Below, piece by piece: positions 46,329 to 55,083 of a stretch of DNA of 64,000 nucleotides. The notes below the pieces were generated by a model. That model saw only the letters and a list, made by a program, of their open reading frames with translations. It was not told the origin of the DNA and did not search any database. A program made the position numbers and the translations under genes. The stretch spans positions 124,001-188,000 of the forward strand of contig JAACJG010000005.1 of the NCBI GenBank assembly GCA_009917695.1. The letters run 5' to 3'. Position 1 is the first letter of the stretch; the number at the start of each line of letters is the position of its first letter. This DNA is from Candidatus Rifleibacterium amylolyticum. GTDB lineage: Bacteria; Muiribacteriota; Ozemobacteria; Ozemobacterales; Ozemobacteraceae.

Positions 46329-49300
46329 GTGACCCGCAAAGCCGAGCCGGGCAGCAAACAGATTTCGGAACACGGCAGACTCGCTCTGCTGGTGCCACTC
46401 TTTCTCTGTCTGCTGGCCTTTCACCCTGCTGTCAGACAGAGCATGGAATGGCTCGATTTCATGTTTTCAGACTTTCTCTTCAGCGTCTCCCCCACTCTGC
46501 GTGCCGGGCTGGGAAGACCGCAAATTCCCGAGCATCCGGTGCTCATAATCAACAAAGACGAAACTTTTTCGCAGAGATTCGGTCGTGACCCTGATCGCAG
46601 TGATTTTGCCGAGCTGCTCGAACTGCTTAACCGTTCAGGCGTATCGGTTGTTGCAATGGATTTTCTTTACGAAGACCCGGCAACCACCGAAGCAGACGCC
46701 AGGTTCGGTGCGGCGCTCGCATCGCTGCCTTTGCCTGTTCTGGCCCAGCGTTACATCGGTCGCGGCAGACAGACTTTCGAACAGGTCGATATAGCTGACA
46801 GTGGCGCGCTGCGCCCGCCATGGCCCAAACAGTTACATAAACCGATTGCTCGTAATGCCGCTGCTAACGGCCTGATCAATATTGTTTCTGACCTCGACGC
46901 AACGGTAAGATATCTGCCGCTCGCCTATCACCCGGCTGACAGTGAAGAATTCGTGCCAACTCTTGGCTATGCCGCCTGGATAAGCAATCTTGTCGCCGGG
47001 CAACGAATTCAGATAAGCGAAAAGGCCGCAGCAATCGACCATGTTTCTGCCGAAAACCTGCTCACAGAAACCATGCAAAATGCACCGTTCACCTGGAGAA
47101 GCACCGGTCACGCCGGACTTGACCAGGCCACCCGCAGGCTCGAAACTGTTCTGATTGCGAGAATTCTTAAAACTGTCAGACCCGAAATGGCGGATGAGCT
47201 GGAAAAGCTCGCCAGAACCATAGCAGTCGAAAAACCTGGCGAACGTTCCTGGCTGAATATGCCTGATCAGCCACTTCCTCTTTTCGGCTCATACGAGCGC
47301 CCATGCTTGCGCCCTTATTTTTCCAAACAATCGCCGCCTCTAAAAGGGGATGGAATTCCTGCCCGTTCGATGGGAACTCTGCTCGAAACCGATGCCGACC
47401 GCTCTTCGCCGTACCTCACCCACAAGCTTCTGCTCGACATAAGAGAAGACGCCTCTTTCGCGATAAAAGCCCCCACCCTTGCTACCGGCAGTTCGACTCT
47501 GTCAGGGCGCGTCACCTTTGCCGACAACAGACCCGTCGCCAGCGCCAGCGTTCTTGTGCTTTCTCTTGAAACAGGCTCATGGCAGCAAACAGAGACCGGC
47601 AGCGATGGCCGATTCAGCCTTTCCCTTCTGCCAGCGGGTGACTTCATTGTATATTCCAGCAGTGCAACGCAGACAGGCTTTGTGAAAGGCACTTTGCGCA
47701 GCAGTCTCGGCAGGGGTGAGACCCGGGAACTGCCTGATCTCATATTTCCGACAACAGAAAACCGTGTAGAAATCGTCAAAACTCCAGAACTGACCGGGAA
47801 AGCAGTAGTCTTTGGCGAACCGGTAGTTCTGTTAAAATCAGATAAAAACGGTCACATCGCGCTGTCACAGATTCCAGCCGGCTATGAACTGATCGGACTC
47901 GACGAAAATCAGAGCGTGACCTTTATCGACGGCAACATCCTATATGAAGACGGCAAGCCAGCGGCTGAACAGGTGGTTGCTCTGCTGCCGGTAGAGAGTC
48001 AGTGGTTGCAGACTTTTTTTCATGAGCATCGCCTGGAACCAGGCAAAAACCAGCTGATACTCGAAGGATTACCGACATCACTCGATGCACGCCTGGCAAT
48101 TTTCTCACAGACTGGCACAGCAGGTCAAAAAACCTCGGATCTGGCAATCATGCCGGGTGTAACTTCGAATGTTGAGTCGCTGCCAGAATTGTCGCTGGCC
48201 GCCTCAGCTGTTGTCGGCGTTAGTTTTGCATGCAATGATTCAGCCGTTATCAACATAACTCTTCTGGGCGAAACCGGCAAAAATTATCGTCTGGTTGCCG
48301 GCACTCCGGCCACGATTGAACCAGGACGCTATCTGGTTCTGCTTGAGCAGGACGATGCCCGCAGCTTCTGGCTAAGCAACGACATAACTGCCGACACTGT
48401 GTTTATAGGCACATCTCAGGCTGACGACCAGGACTTTGTCGTCACTCCGATCAAATTCATGGATTTAAGTATCGGCAACATACCAGGGGTAAACCTGCAC
48501 GCAACTCTGTTTTCTGCCCTTAAACGCCAGAGTTTCCTGCGGGCGGTATTTTTCCATTCTGACTCTATGCCGGACTTCTGGCCGGTTATTCAGTTTCTTC
48601 TGCTGTTGCCGCTGCTCTGGCTGCTGAATCACATATTCATAAAGTTCGGAGCGATCCGCGGCGGCGGCTGTGTCCTGGGCTCAGCAGGTATCTGGCTTAT
48701 TACCGCCACTCATTTTTTCTTAAATCAGCTGTTGTTGCCGTTCTTTTACCCACTGCTGATCATCGGCAGTTTCGGCGTGGTCAGGGGTTATATCGCCTGG
48801 GCGATCGCGCGCCAGCAGGAGCGCCAGACCCGCCAGACTTTCGGCCGTTTCATCTCAGCTGCAGTCGTTGACGAAATATTGCGTACGCCCGGCGGGCTCA
48901 AGACCGGCAGCGTAAAAAAAGAACTCAGTGTCATCTTCACCGATCTTGCCGGCTTCACCACGATCTCAGAAAAACTCGAACCTGAACAGCTGACCGAGCT
49001 GATGAACGAATATCTTGACGAAATGACGCGCATTCTCTTCAAATTTGGCGGCACTCTCGACAAGTATATTGGTGACGCGATCATGGGCTTCTGGAACCAT
49101 CCCCGCCCACAGCCCGACCATGCACAACGCGCAACCGAATGCGCAATTGCCATGCAGGTCAAGCTGGCTGAACTACGCGAAAAGTGGCTGAAACGCGGTC
49201 TGCCGAAGGTCGAAGTCAGGGCCGGCATCAATGCAGCCGTCTGCATGGTCGGCTTTATCGGCAGCGAAATACAGATGAATTTTACCTGCCTCGGTGACGG

Positions 49301-49703
49301 CGTTAACCTGGCATCACGTCTGGAAGGCGCCAACAAAGCATACGGCACCTATATCATGGTCTCTGATTCGGTGCACAAACAGATTGACCGCAATCTTGTC
49401 AGCACCCGCTTTCTCGATTATCTCGCGGTCAAAGGCAAGCTCAAGCCGATCGAGGTTTTTGAAGTAAGAGGTTACCGCCGCGACGAAAGCGCGGCCTGGC
49501 TTGAAGCAGAGCCCTTTTATAAAAGCGCTCTCGATGAATATCTCGCCCGCAGCTGGGACAAAGCCATCGAGTCGTTCGAAAGTGTTCTGAAACTCTGCCC
49601 CGGCGATGGCCCGGCCGAAATGTATATCGAGCGCTGCCGCCAGTTCAAGCTGACCCCGCCACCAGAGAACTGGGACGGCAGTTACAGCCTCAAAACCAAA
49701 TAG
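46329..49703 (+). CDS. CHASE2-class III adenylate cyclase with carboxypeptidase-regulatory-like insert
   Basis: 1124 residues from a GTG start that lies 4 bases after the FecR stop. One N-terminal helix (about 17-37), CHASE2 (about 45-385), an inserted beta-sandwich resembling carboxypeptidase regulatory domains (about 395-470, SGRVTFADNRPVASASVLVL), a further beta-rich region to about 725, three membrane helices (about 750-825), and a class III cyclase (about 864-1045). Catalytic features: IFTDLAGFT, LDKYIGDAIMGFW with the adenine-selecting Lys, and CLGDGVNLASRLE, preceded by Thr. It probably makes cAMP in response to a periplasmic signal brought by the FecR partner. A C-terminal TPR-like tail (about 1060-1124) ends the protein. 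Confidence 0.92.
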   Translation: MTRKAEPGSKQISEHGRLALLVPLFLCLLAFHPAVRQSMEWLDFMFSDFLFSVSPTLRAGLGRPQIPEHPVLIINKDETFSQRFGRDPDRSDFAELLELLNRSGVSVVAMDFLYEDPATTEADARFGAALASLPLPVLAQRYIGRGRQTFEQVDIADSGALRPPWPKQLHKPIARNAAANGLINIVSDLDATVRYLPLAYHPADSEEFVPTLGYAAWISNLVAGQRIQISEKAAAIDHVSAENLLTETMQNAPFTWRSTGHAGLDQATRRLETVLIARILKTVRPEMADELEKLARTIAVEKPGERSWLNMPDQPLPLFGSYERPCLRPYFSKQSPPLKGDGIPARSMGTLLETDADRSSPYLTHKLLLDIREDASFAIKAPTLATGSSTLSGRVTFADNRPVASASVLVLSLETGSWQQTETGSDGRFSLSLLPAGDFIVYSSSATQTGFVKGTLRSSLGRGETRELPDLIFPTTENRVEIVKTPELTGKAVVFGEPVVLLKSDKNGHIALSQIPAGYELIGLDENQSVTFIDGNILYEDGKPAAEQVVALLPVESQWLQTFFHEHRLEPGKNQLILEGLPTSLDARLAIFSQTGTAGQKTSDLAIMPGVTSNVESLPELSLAASAVVGVSFACNDSAVINITLLGETGKNYRLVAGTPATIEPGRYLVLLEQDDARSFWLSNDITADTVFIGTSQADDQDFVVTPIKFMDLSIGNIPGVNLHATLFSALKRQSFLRAVFFHSDSMPDFWPVIQFLLLLPLLWLLNHIFIKFGAIRGGGCVLGSAGIWLITATHFFLNQLLLPFFYPLLIIGSFGVVRGYIAWAIARQQERQTRQTFGRFISAAVVDEILRTPGGLKTGSVKKELSVIFTDLAGFTTISEKLEPEQLTELMNEYLDEMTRILFKFGGTLDKYIGDAIMGFWNHPRPQPDHAQRATECAIAMQVKLAELREKWLKRGLPKVEVRAGINAAVCMVGFIGSEIQMNFTCLGDGVNLASRLEGANKAYGTYIMVSDSVHKQIDRNLVSTRFLDYLAVKGKLKPIEVFEVRGYRRDESAAWLEAEPFYKSALDEYLARSWDKAIESFESVLKLCPGDGPAEMYIERCRQFKLTPPPENWDGSYSLKTK

Positions 49704-49855
49704 TCCTCCGTCACGATTGAATATGGGCTGTATTTGTCATTGCGACTGCGAGGCATAGCCGAAGCAGGAAGCAATCCTTCTGCCGTGAGATTGCTTCGTC
49801 GCTTCACTCCTCGCAATGACAGTTTTTAAACATGTATTCAACTTTGACAGAGGAG
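49703..49855. repeat. GTCATTGCGA-type palindromic element with outer inverted repeats, copy 2
   Basis: The inner palindrome GTCATTGCGA ... TCGCAATGAC spans 49736-49820. Outside it, TCCTCCGTCACGATTGAAT on the left is inverted-repeated as ATTCAACTTTGACAGAGGA on the right, so the whole fills the gap between the cyclase stop and the flavoprotein gene. Read as RNA it would form a long hairpin and may terminate both genes. Confidence 0.75.
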
Positions 49856-49859
49856 TCGT

Positions 49860-50435
49860 TTATTCTTTAATCTTCTTGAGCAGCCAGGCCATGTTTTTGC
49901 CAAGAATGCGCATGGTGTTGAGGCCTTCTTCGTCTTCACTGACCTGCCCCTCAGTGCGACCGACACCGAGGTTCCAGTAAACTGAACCGGGCACGATCAT
50001 CTGTTGAATGAAAAAGAATTTGTTGATCGCATCGAAAACATTGCAGGAACCGGCACGACGCACGGCGACAACTGCGGCGCCAACTTTTCGCTTGAACATG
50101 TGCCCGTTGGCGATGCCGACATAACCGGCACGATCGATCAAAGCCTTGACTTCGGTCGTGACGTTGGCAAAATAAGTAGGAGAGCCAATGACGATACCAT
50201 CAGCCTCAGCCATCTTCGCGATAACCTTGTTGATCATGTCGGTCTCGATCGTGCACCGGCCGTTTTTATTCTCGAAACACTGCCGACATGCCAGACAACC
50301 GCGAACCGAGTTCCCCCCAAGATTGACCACTTCGGTCTCGATGCCTTCCTCGTGAAGTTCGGCAAACATGGTATCGATGAGCAATGCCGTATTACCATTG
50401 GCTCTTGGGCTCCCATTGACCGCTAATACTTTCAT
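49860..50435 (-). CDS. NADPH-dependent FMN reductase / iron-sulfur flavoprotein-like
   Basis: 191 residues. KVLAVNGSPRANGNTALLID at the N-terminus is the flavin phosphate loop; CLACRQCFENKNGRC (three or four Cys) is the cluster motif of the Isf-type branch, although spacing is looser than in the best-known archaeal proteins; GIVIGSPTYFANVTTEVKAL forms the FMN edge. It likely shuttles electrons from NADPH or ferredoxin to a small substrate. AAGGAG lies 6 bases before ATG. It is a single gene next to the phosphorelay set, with a palindromic element on its 3' side. Confidence 0.88.
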   Translation of the reverse strand: MKVLAVNGSPRANGNTALLIDTMFAELHEEGIETEVVNLGGNSVRGCLACRQCFENKNGRCTIETDMINKVIAKMAEADGIVIGSPTYFANVTTEVKALIDRAGYVGIANGHMFKRKVGAAVVAVRRAGSCNVFDAINKFFFIQQMIVPGSVYWNLGVGRTEGQVSEDEEGLNTMRILGKNMAWLLKKIKE

Positions 50436-50512
50436 TGTATCTCCTTAACGTCCTTGTGCGATGTCATATTCAGAACATTTTATTCGCCCAACTGCCGAAG
50501 CGCAAGCGAGAA

Positions 50513-52585
50513 CTACCTGGCGAGATTGCGACTGCGCTCGGAGCCCTGCAAAGCCTGCCGACATGTGTTTAAAAGCGTCTTAACCGTTACCGGCTTCTGT
50601 AGAAACAGAAAGTTGCCAACCCTCTTGTTCTTACCAGTCAGACCATGCTCCGGGTATCCCGACATATAGATCACTGCTGTTTCGGGGTGCAGATCGCGAA
50701 CCTTGGCACAAACCTCTGGCCCCCGCATTTCAGGCATTACGAGGTCGGAAATGATAAGATGAATGGGATCTTTGAACGCAGCCGCCCGCTCAACCGCTTC
50801 TATCGGATTCGAGCTCTCGATGACAAAATAGCCGGAGCGACTGAGAACTTCGCAGACCAGTCCGAGAACAGCCTTGTCATCTTCAACCACCATTATTGTC
50901 GCGGCAAAAGCGGGTTGTGGTTCTGACGGCGATTCGCTGACAGACAGCGCCTCTTCATTGCTCAAAGGCAGATATATATGAAAAATAGTGCCGCTGCCAG
51001 GCTCGCTATAGGCCCAGATCGAGCCTCCGTGCTGTTTTACTATACCATATGAAGTTGCTAATCCCAGGCCGGTTCCGTGTTCGCGCCCTTTGGTCGTAAA
51101 AAATGGTTCGAAAATATGCGAAAGCGTCTGTTTATCGATGCCCTGACCGCTGTCGCGAAACGATATCAGAACGTATGAGCCTGGAACCAGGTCAGGAACC
51201 TGCCTGGCGCAGGTGTCGTCGAAATCGACCTGTGATATACCGATGCTGATGTTGCCACCACCAGGCATGGCATCGCGCGCATTTACGGCCAGATTCATCA
51301 GCACCTGTTCAATCTGGCCAATATCTGCAATTATGGTAAGAGGTTTCTCTGACAACTGAACCTCAAGTTTGATGTCTTCGCCGATCATGCGCGCCATCAG
51401 ATTTTTGAAGCCCGCTACAACTGTATTCGCGTCGAGATGGTGCATTTCGAGAACCTGCTTGCGACTGAAGGCAAGCAGTTGCCTGGTCAGGCCGCGAGCA
51501 CGCAAACCAGCCTGATAGATTTCGTTGGCAAAATCCTGTTGTTTGCTATCGATATGGTTGTGCGAAACCATGATCTCGGAATAGCCCAGTATGACCGACA
51601 GCAGATTATTGAAATCGTGCGCGATGCCGCCGGCAAGGCGACCGAGAGACTCCATTTTCTGGCTGTGCTGAAGCTGTTCTTCGAGTAATCTGTTATGTTT
51701 TTCAGACTCGAGGCGCTCGGTGATGTCTCTGACCACGCAGATATAGCCAAGCAGCTCATCCTCGTCACTGCGCAGGCAAAATACGCTGGATTCACCAGTG
51801 AACACACTGCCGTCAGCGCGTTTGAAATTCAGCTGCTGCAAAGAACTCTGCGCATCATACAACCCCTCGAGCACCTTTCCCATGTTCTCGTAGTCTTCGT
51901 CTGATTCATAGATCATGCGGGTGCTCTGCCCAAGCATGGCATTGTCAACATGACCGAACATCCTTTCGAAAGCCGGGTTCCAGTCGGTGATATGGCGACT
52001 GGTATCGGTCACCAGAATGGCATCTCGAATACTGTTGTAGAGCTGGCGATAGCGTCGTTCACTGCTGGCCAGAACCTTTTCGGTCTCCTTGCGTGCAGCG
52101 ACTTCTTTTTCGAGTTGCAGCATCTTCTGTTCGAGTTTGCGCACCAGTCTCTCACTATAAAGCTTGAAAACCTCTTCTTCGCTGACCGGCTGAGCAGTTT
52201 TGGCGGTCTGACCGTTATGCGCCTCTGCGAAGACTTCGTTTATGGTCTTGATCATCAGTTCAGGCTCACATGGCTTGACGACAAAGCGGCTGGCACCGAC
52301 TTTCATGGCCAGTTCCTCGTCCTGTTCGCCAGTGTAGGTTGCTGTGTAGAAAATCAAAGGTATGGAAGCGGTCTTCGGATCTGCCTTTATTTTACGACAC
52401 AGCTGAAAACCGTCCATTACCGGCATGAGAATATCGCTTATTATCAGATCAACTTTTTCTTTCTGCAGGTATGTCAGAGCATCTTCACCGTTGGCGCAGG
52501 CATTAACAGTGTGACCGTTACCACCAAGCAGTGCCTTGAGAAAATACAGATTGTCTTCCCGGTCATCTACTATGAGAATGTGCAT
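50513..52585 (-). CDS. Soluble hybrid histidine kinase (REC-PAS-HisKA-HATPase-REC)
   Basis: 690 residues, no membrane helix. Receiver (about 1-125; Asp in LIISDILMPVMDG), coiled-coil linker (about 145-180), PAS (about 180-300, LYNSIRDAILVTD), HisKA with GGIAHDFNNLLSVILGYSE (about 330), HATPase (about 430-545; MNLAVNARDAMPGGG, GTGLGLATSYGIV), and a second receiver (about 570-690; LIISDLVMPEMRG). The GGIAHDFNN type of kinase often works with soluble inputs. It is last in a three-gene set: SBP-kinase, single receiver, this hybrid. It can receive phosphate from the upstream pair and feed a further, unlinked partner. The start is supported by GAGAGG in the leader. Confidence 0.93.
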   Translation of the reverse strand: MHILIVDDREDNLYFLKALLGGNGHTVNACANGEDALTYLQKEKVDLIISDILMPVMDGFQLCRKIKADPKTASIPLIFYTATYTGEQDEELAMKVGASRFVVKPCEPELMIKTINEVFAEAHNGQTAKTAQPVSEEEVFKLYSERLVRKLEQKMLQLEKEVAARKETEKVLASSERRYRQLYNSIRDAILVTDTSRHITDWNPAFERMFGHVDNAMLGQSTRMIYESDEDYENMGKVLEGLYDAQSSLQQLNFKRADGSVFTGESSVFCLRSDEDELLGYICVVRDITERLESEKHNRLLEEQLQHSQKMESLGRLAGGIAHDFNNLLSVILGYSEIMVSHNHIDSKQQDFANEIYQAGLRARGLTRQLLAFSRKQVLEMHHLDANTVVAGFKNLMARMIGEDIKLEVQLSEKPLTIIADIGQIEQVLMNLAVNARDAMPGGGNISIGISQVDFDDTCARQVPDLVPGSYVLISFRDSGQGIDKQTLSHIFEPFFTTKGREHGTGLGLATSYGIVKQHGGSIWAYSEPGSGTIFHIYLPLSNEEALSVSESPSEPQPAFAATIMVVEDDKAVLGLVCEVLSRSGYFVIESSNPIEAVERAAAFKDPIHLIISDLVMPEMRGPEVCAKVRDLHPETAVIYMSGYPEHGLTGKNKRVGNFLFLQKPVTVKTLLNTCRQALQGSERSRNLAR

Positions 52586-52604
52586 TGAATACCTCTCTAA
52601 AGAT

Positions 52605-52973
52605 CTACTGGCCTAAAAACTGCGAGATTTCATCGACAAAGGTGTCAGGATTTATCGGCTTTTCTATGTAACCTGTGGCGCCGGCGGCCAGAATATGTTC
52701 GCGGTCGCCGACCATTGCATAAGAGGTTACCGCAATAATCGGCACCTGGTCAAGCTCAGGATGCTTCTTCAGCTCAGCGGCGACAGCATAACCATCCATT
52801 TCCGGCAGCTGAATATCGAGCAGAATAGCGTCGGGAATATGCTCGATCGCCATCTGTACGCCAAGTCGGCCATTTTCAGCGCCAAGCACCTTGAATCCCT
52901 TCTTTTCGAGCAGGAAACGCATCATATAGAAATTCTGTTCGTTGTCTTCAATTATCAGCAGTGTTTTTGCCAT
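52605..52973 (-). CDS. Single-domain response regulator (CheY-like)
   Basis: 122 residues, one receiver only. TLLIIEDNEQNFYMMRFLLE holds the acidic pair, ILLDIQLPEMDGYAV the phospho-acceptor Asp, and AVTSYAMVGDRE / GYIEKPI the Thr/Ser and Lys. With no output domain it should pass phosphate onward or act by protein contact. The start at 52973 is set by GAGGAG 7 bases upstream. Its 5' end overlaps the SBP-kinase by 26 bases, and it is followed by the hybrid kinase 19 bases later: a phosphorelay operon. Confidence 0.93.
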   Translation of the reverse strand: MAKTLLIIEDNEQNFYMMRFLLEKKGFKVLGAENGRLGVQMAIEHIPDAILLDIQLPEMDGYAVAAELKKHPELDQVPIIAVTSYAMVGDREHILAAGATGYIEKPINPDTFVDEISQFLGQ

Positions 52974-54630
52974 TGTCTGACTCCTCATTTACCGGGAAAG
53001 AAACATAAAAGGTGCTGCCCTGCCCCGGCCGGCTTTTTACGTCAATGCTTCCGCCCATCATTTCAAGCAGTTTTCGACAGATCGACAGACCAAGACCGGT
53101 GCCCTCATGCTTTCGCGCCAGCCCTGAGTCGATCTGGCGAAAAGGCTCGAAAATAGTTTTCAGCGCCGATTCTTCCATACCAATACCAGAATCGGAGACT
53201 TCGATCAGACAATTACCGGCTTCGAGTCGGCATGACAGGCTGACATAGCCCTTTTCCGTAAATTTAACCGAGTTATTCATAAGATTTATAATTATCTGTT
53301 CTAATCTTCTCTGGTCAGTCGTCACCTCGCCGACGTCATCGGCAATCTGCGAGCGCAGTTCGAGTCCTTTGTCCTTTGCCATTGGATTCAGCAACATCAG
53401 TATCTTTTCGAGCGAAGAGCGCAGCTCAAAGGTCGTTTTTGCCAGTTCGAGCTGGCCGGCTTCGATCTTAGAAATATCGAGAACATCATTAATAAGCGAA
53501 AGCAGATGACGGGAGCTCTTCTGTACCATACCCAGCTGTTTGCGCTGCTCATCGTTGAGCGGACCCGCCAGTCCCTGCAGCAGTATGCCGGTAAAGCCGA
53601 TGATTGAATTGAGCGGAGTACGCAATTCATGCGACATGCTTGCGAGAAAGGCAGATTTAATGCGGTCGGCCGCCTCGGCCCGTTCCATAGCCGCCGCCAG
53701 CTCAGCTGTGCGATCAAGCACCCGCTTCTCAAGTTCCGCATGGCTTTGCTGTAGTTCTGCGGTACGCAAATTGACCTGATGTTTCAGCATCAGACTGCCG
53801 AGAATGCTCATAAAAAGCAAGCCCAGCAACACCATGGCGATTATTTTTATCTCCCTGGGAATCTGAAAACTGACAGTGTCAGAGGTCCAGAGCTTGAGCG
53901 ACTGATAATATTCAGACTGGGGGTCCTCTTTGAGAAGCTTCAGATGTTGATCGATTTTTTCAAGAAGATTCAGGTTGCGACGCTTTGCCGTGGCGAAATG
54001 CAGGGCTGACGGACTGAATATAATTGCGGTATCTTCGAGACCGTATTTTCTGGCGTGCATGCTGCCAAAGAACTGATTGGTAACGGCAGCATCGGCCTCG
54101 CGATCTTTTACTTTCTGAAATACCGTCTGATAATCAGGCACGCCGAGCAGATCGATCTTAATATGAAAGCTCCGGGCGAGAGCCTCAAAACTCTTTTGTT
54201 GAACCGAGCTTTCGAGAACGACCACCTTTTTGCCGTCAAGATCGAGCAGTGTCTTGATGCCGCTGCCTGGATGAGCGTAAACCTGAAACCACGAAGAAAG
54301 CACCGGAATTTCATGAAAAGAAAAATGTTTGGCGCGATCAGCCGTATAGGCGACATCGGGCATCAGGTCTATCTCGCCGGCTTCAAGTCGGTCGAGGCCT
54401 TCTTTCCAGTTGCCACTGACAAACTCCAGGTCCCAGTTTTCGGCTCTGGCGATATATTTAATGACATCGACAAAAATGCCGCAGGGTTCGCCATGCTCAT
54501 CGATGCCGACCTTGGGCGTGTTGTGATACACGCCGACTCTGACCTTCTGGCCGGCTGCTGCAGGGTACAGAAGACAGCAGAAAAATACGGAAATGAAAAA
54601 AAGTCGCACCAGCTTGCCAACTCTGTTCAA
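52948..54630 (-). CDS. Sensor histidine kinase with periplasmic solute-binding domain
   Basis: 560 residues. Signal/anchor helix (about 8-26), type-3 solute-binding-protein domain (about 28-255; EPCGIFVDVIKYIA, IDLMPDVAYTADRA), membrane helix (about 275-297), coiled coil (about 300-335), HisKA with MSHELRTPLNSIIGFTG (about 345), and HATPase (about 450-555; NLMNNSVKFTEKG, GTGLGLSICRKL). It probably senses a small periplasmic ligand such as an amino acid and phosphorylates the receiver whose gene overlaps its 3' end. First gene of the phosphorelay operon. Confidence 0.93.
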   Translation of the reverse strand: MNRVGKLVRLFFISVFFCCLLYPAAAGQKVRVGVYHNTPKVGIDEHGEPCGIFVDVIKYIARAENWDLEFVSGNWKEGLDRLEAGEIDLMPDVAYTADRAKHFSFHEIPVLSSWFQVYAHPGSGIKTLLDLDGKKVVVLESSVQQKSFEALARSFHIKIDLLGVPDYQTVFQKVKDREADAAVTNQFFGSMHARKYGLEDTAIIFSPSALHFATAKRRNLNLLEKIDQHLKLLKEDPQSEYYQSLKLWTSDTVSFQIPREIKIIAMVLLGLLFMSILGSLMLKHQVNLRTAELQQSHAELEKRVLDRTAELAAAMERAEAADRIKSAFLASMSHELRTPLNSIIGFTGILLQGLAGPLNDEQRKQLGMVQKSSRHLLSLINDVLDISKIEAGQLELAKTTFELRSSLEKILMLLNPMAKDKGLELRSQIADDVGEVTTDQRRLEQIIINLMNNSVKFTEKGYVSLSCRLEAGNCLIEVSDSGIGMEESALKTIFEPFRQIDSGLARKHEGTGLGLSICRKLLEMMGGSIDVKSRPGQGSTFYVSFPVNEESDNGKNTADN

Positions 54631-54769
54631 CAGGCCTCTCCAGACCGCTGATCCGTCTGCATTATCTCATACCAGATCCGAACCAGCCATTCACTATTTC
54701 TATACTATTCTCATTCTACCGAAAATCAGCTCCGTTATCAAATTCATTTTATTTTCTTATTTCCCAATC

Positions 54770-55009
54770 TGGATCGGAATCGGTTTCGATGTCTCCTTCC
54801 CTGTCTTAATCGCTATCAGGATCGTTATCGGGATCGTTATCGGGATCGATGTCTTCGTCTTCGTCTTCGTCTTCGGGTTTGGTATCGCTATCGATGCCTT
54901 TGTCCTTGTCTTAGTCTTATTTGTCTTAGTCTTATTTGTCTTAGTCTTATTTGTCTTTGTCTTTGTCTTCCTCAATCTGTGCAATCTGCGAGATCTGCGG
55001 AAAAATTCT
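54770..55009. repeat. Composite intergenic repeat block
   Basis: Dominates the gene-free stretch 54631-55083. Hexameric tracts: ATCGTTATCGGG twice (about 54820-54850), GTCTTC four times (about 54850-54874), then a 15-base unit GTCTTAGTCTTATTT three times (about 54907-54953) and GTCTTT units to about 54968. Module A (TCTGTGCAATCTGCGAGATC) closes the block at 54973-55009. The 147-codon frame across it (54593-55036) is low-complexity Val/Phe/Ile repeat and not a gene. No clear glmS promoter is seen in the remaining bases. Confidence 0.75.
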
Positions 55010-55083
55010 GCAAAAGTGTGCTATTATACCTCATAAAAAACAGCGCATTCTGACTTTGGTGCAGCAGCGAAAGGAATAATCTC

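Noticed and set aside
54907-54968. Regular repeats considered as a CRISPR array
   Set aside because: Units are 15 bases or less with no spacers and no cas genes nearby.
54757-54984. Minus-strand frame with KTKTNKTKT repeats
   Set aside because: Translation of the same microsatellite; not a gene.
54593-55036. 147-codon plus-strand frame upstream of glmS
   Set aside because: Val/Phe/Ile repeats come from the GTCTTT-type tracts; no ribosome site and no real protein character.
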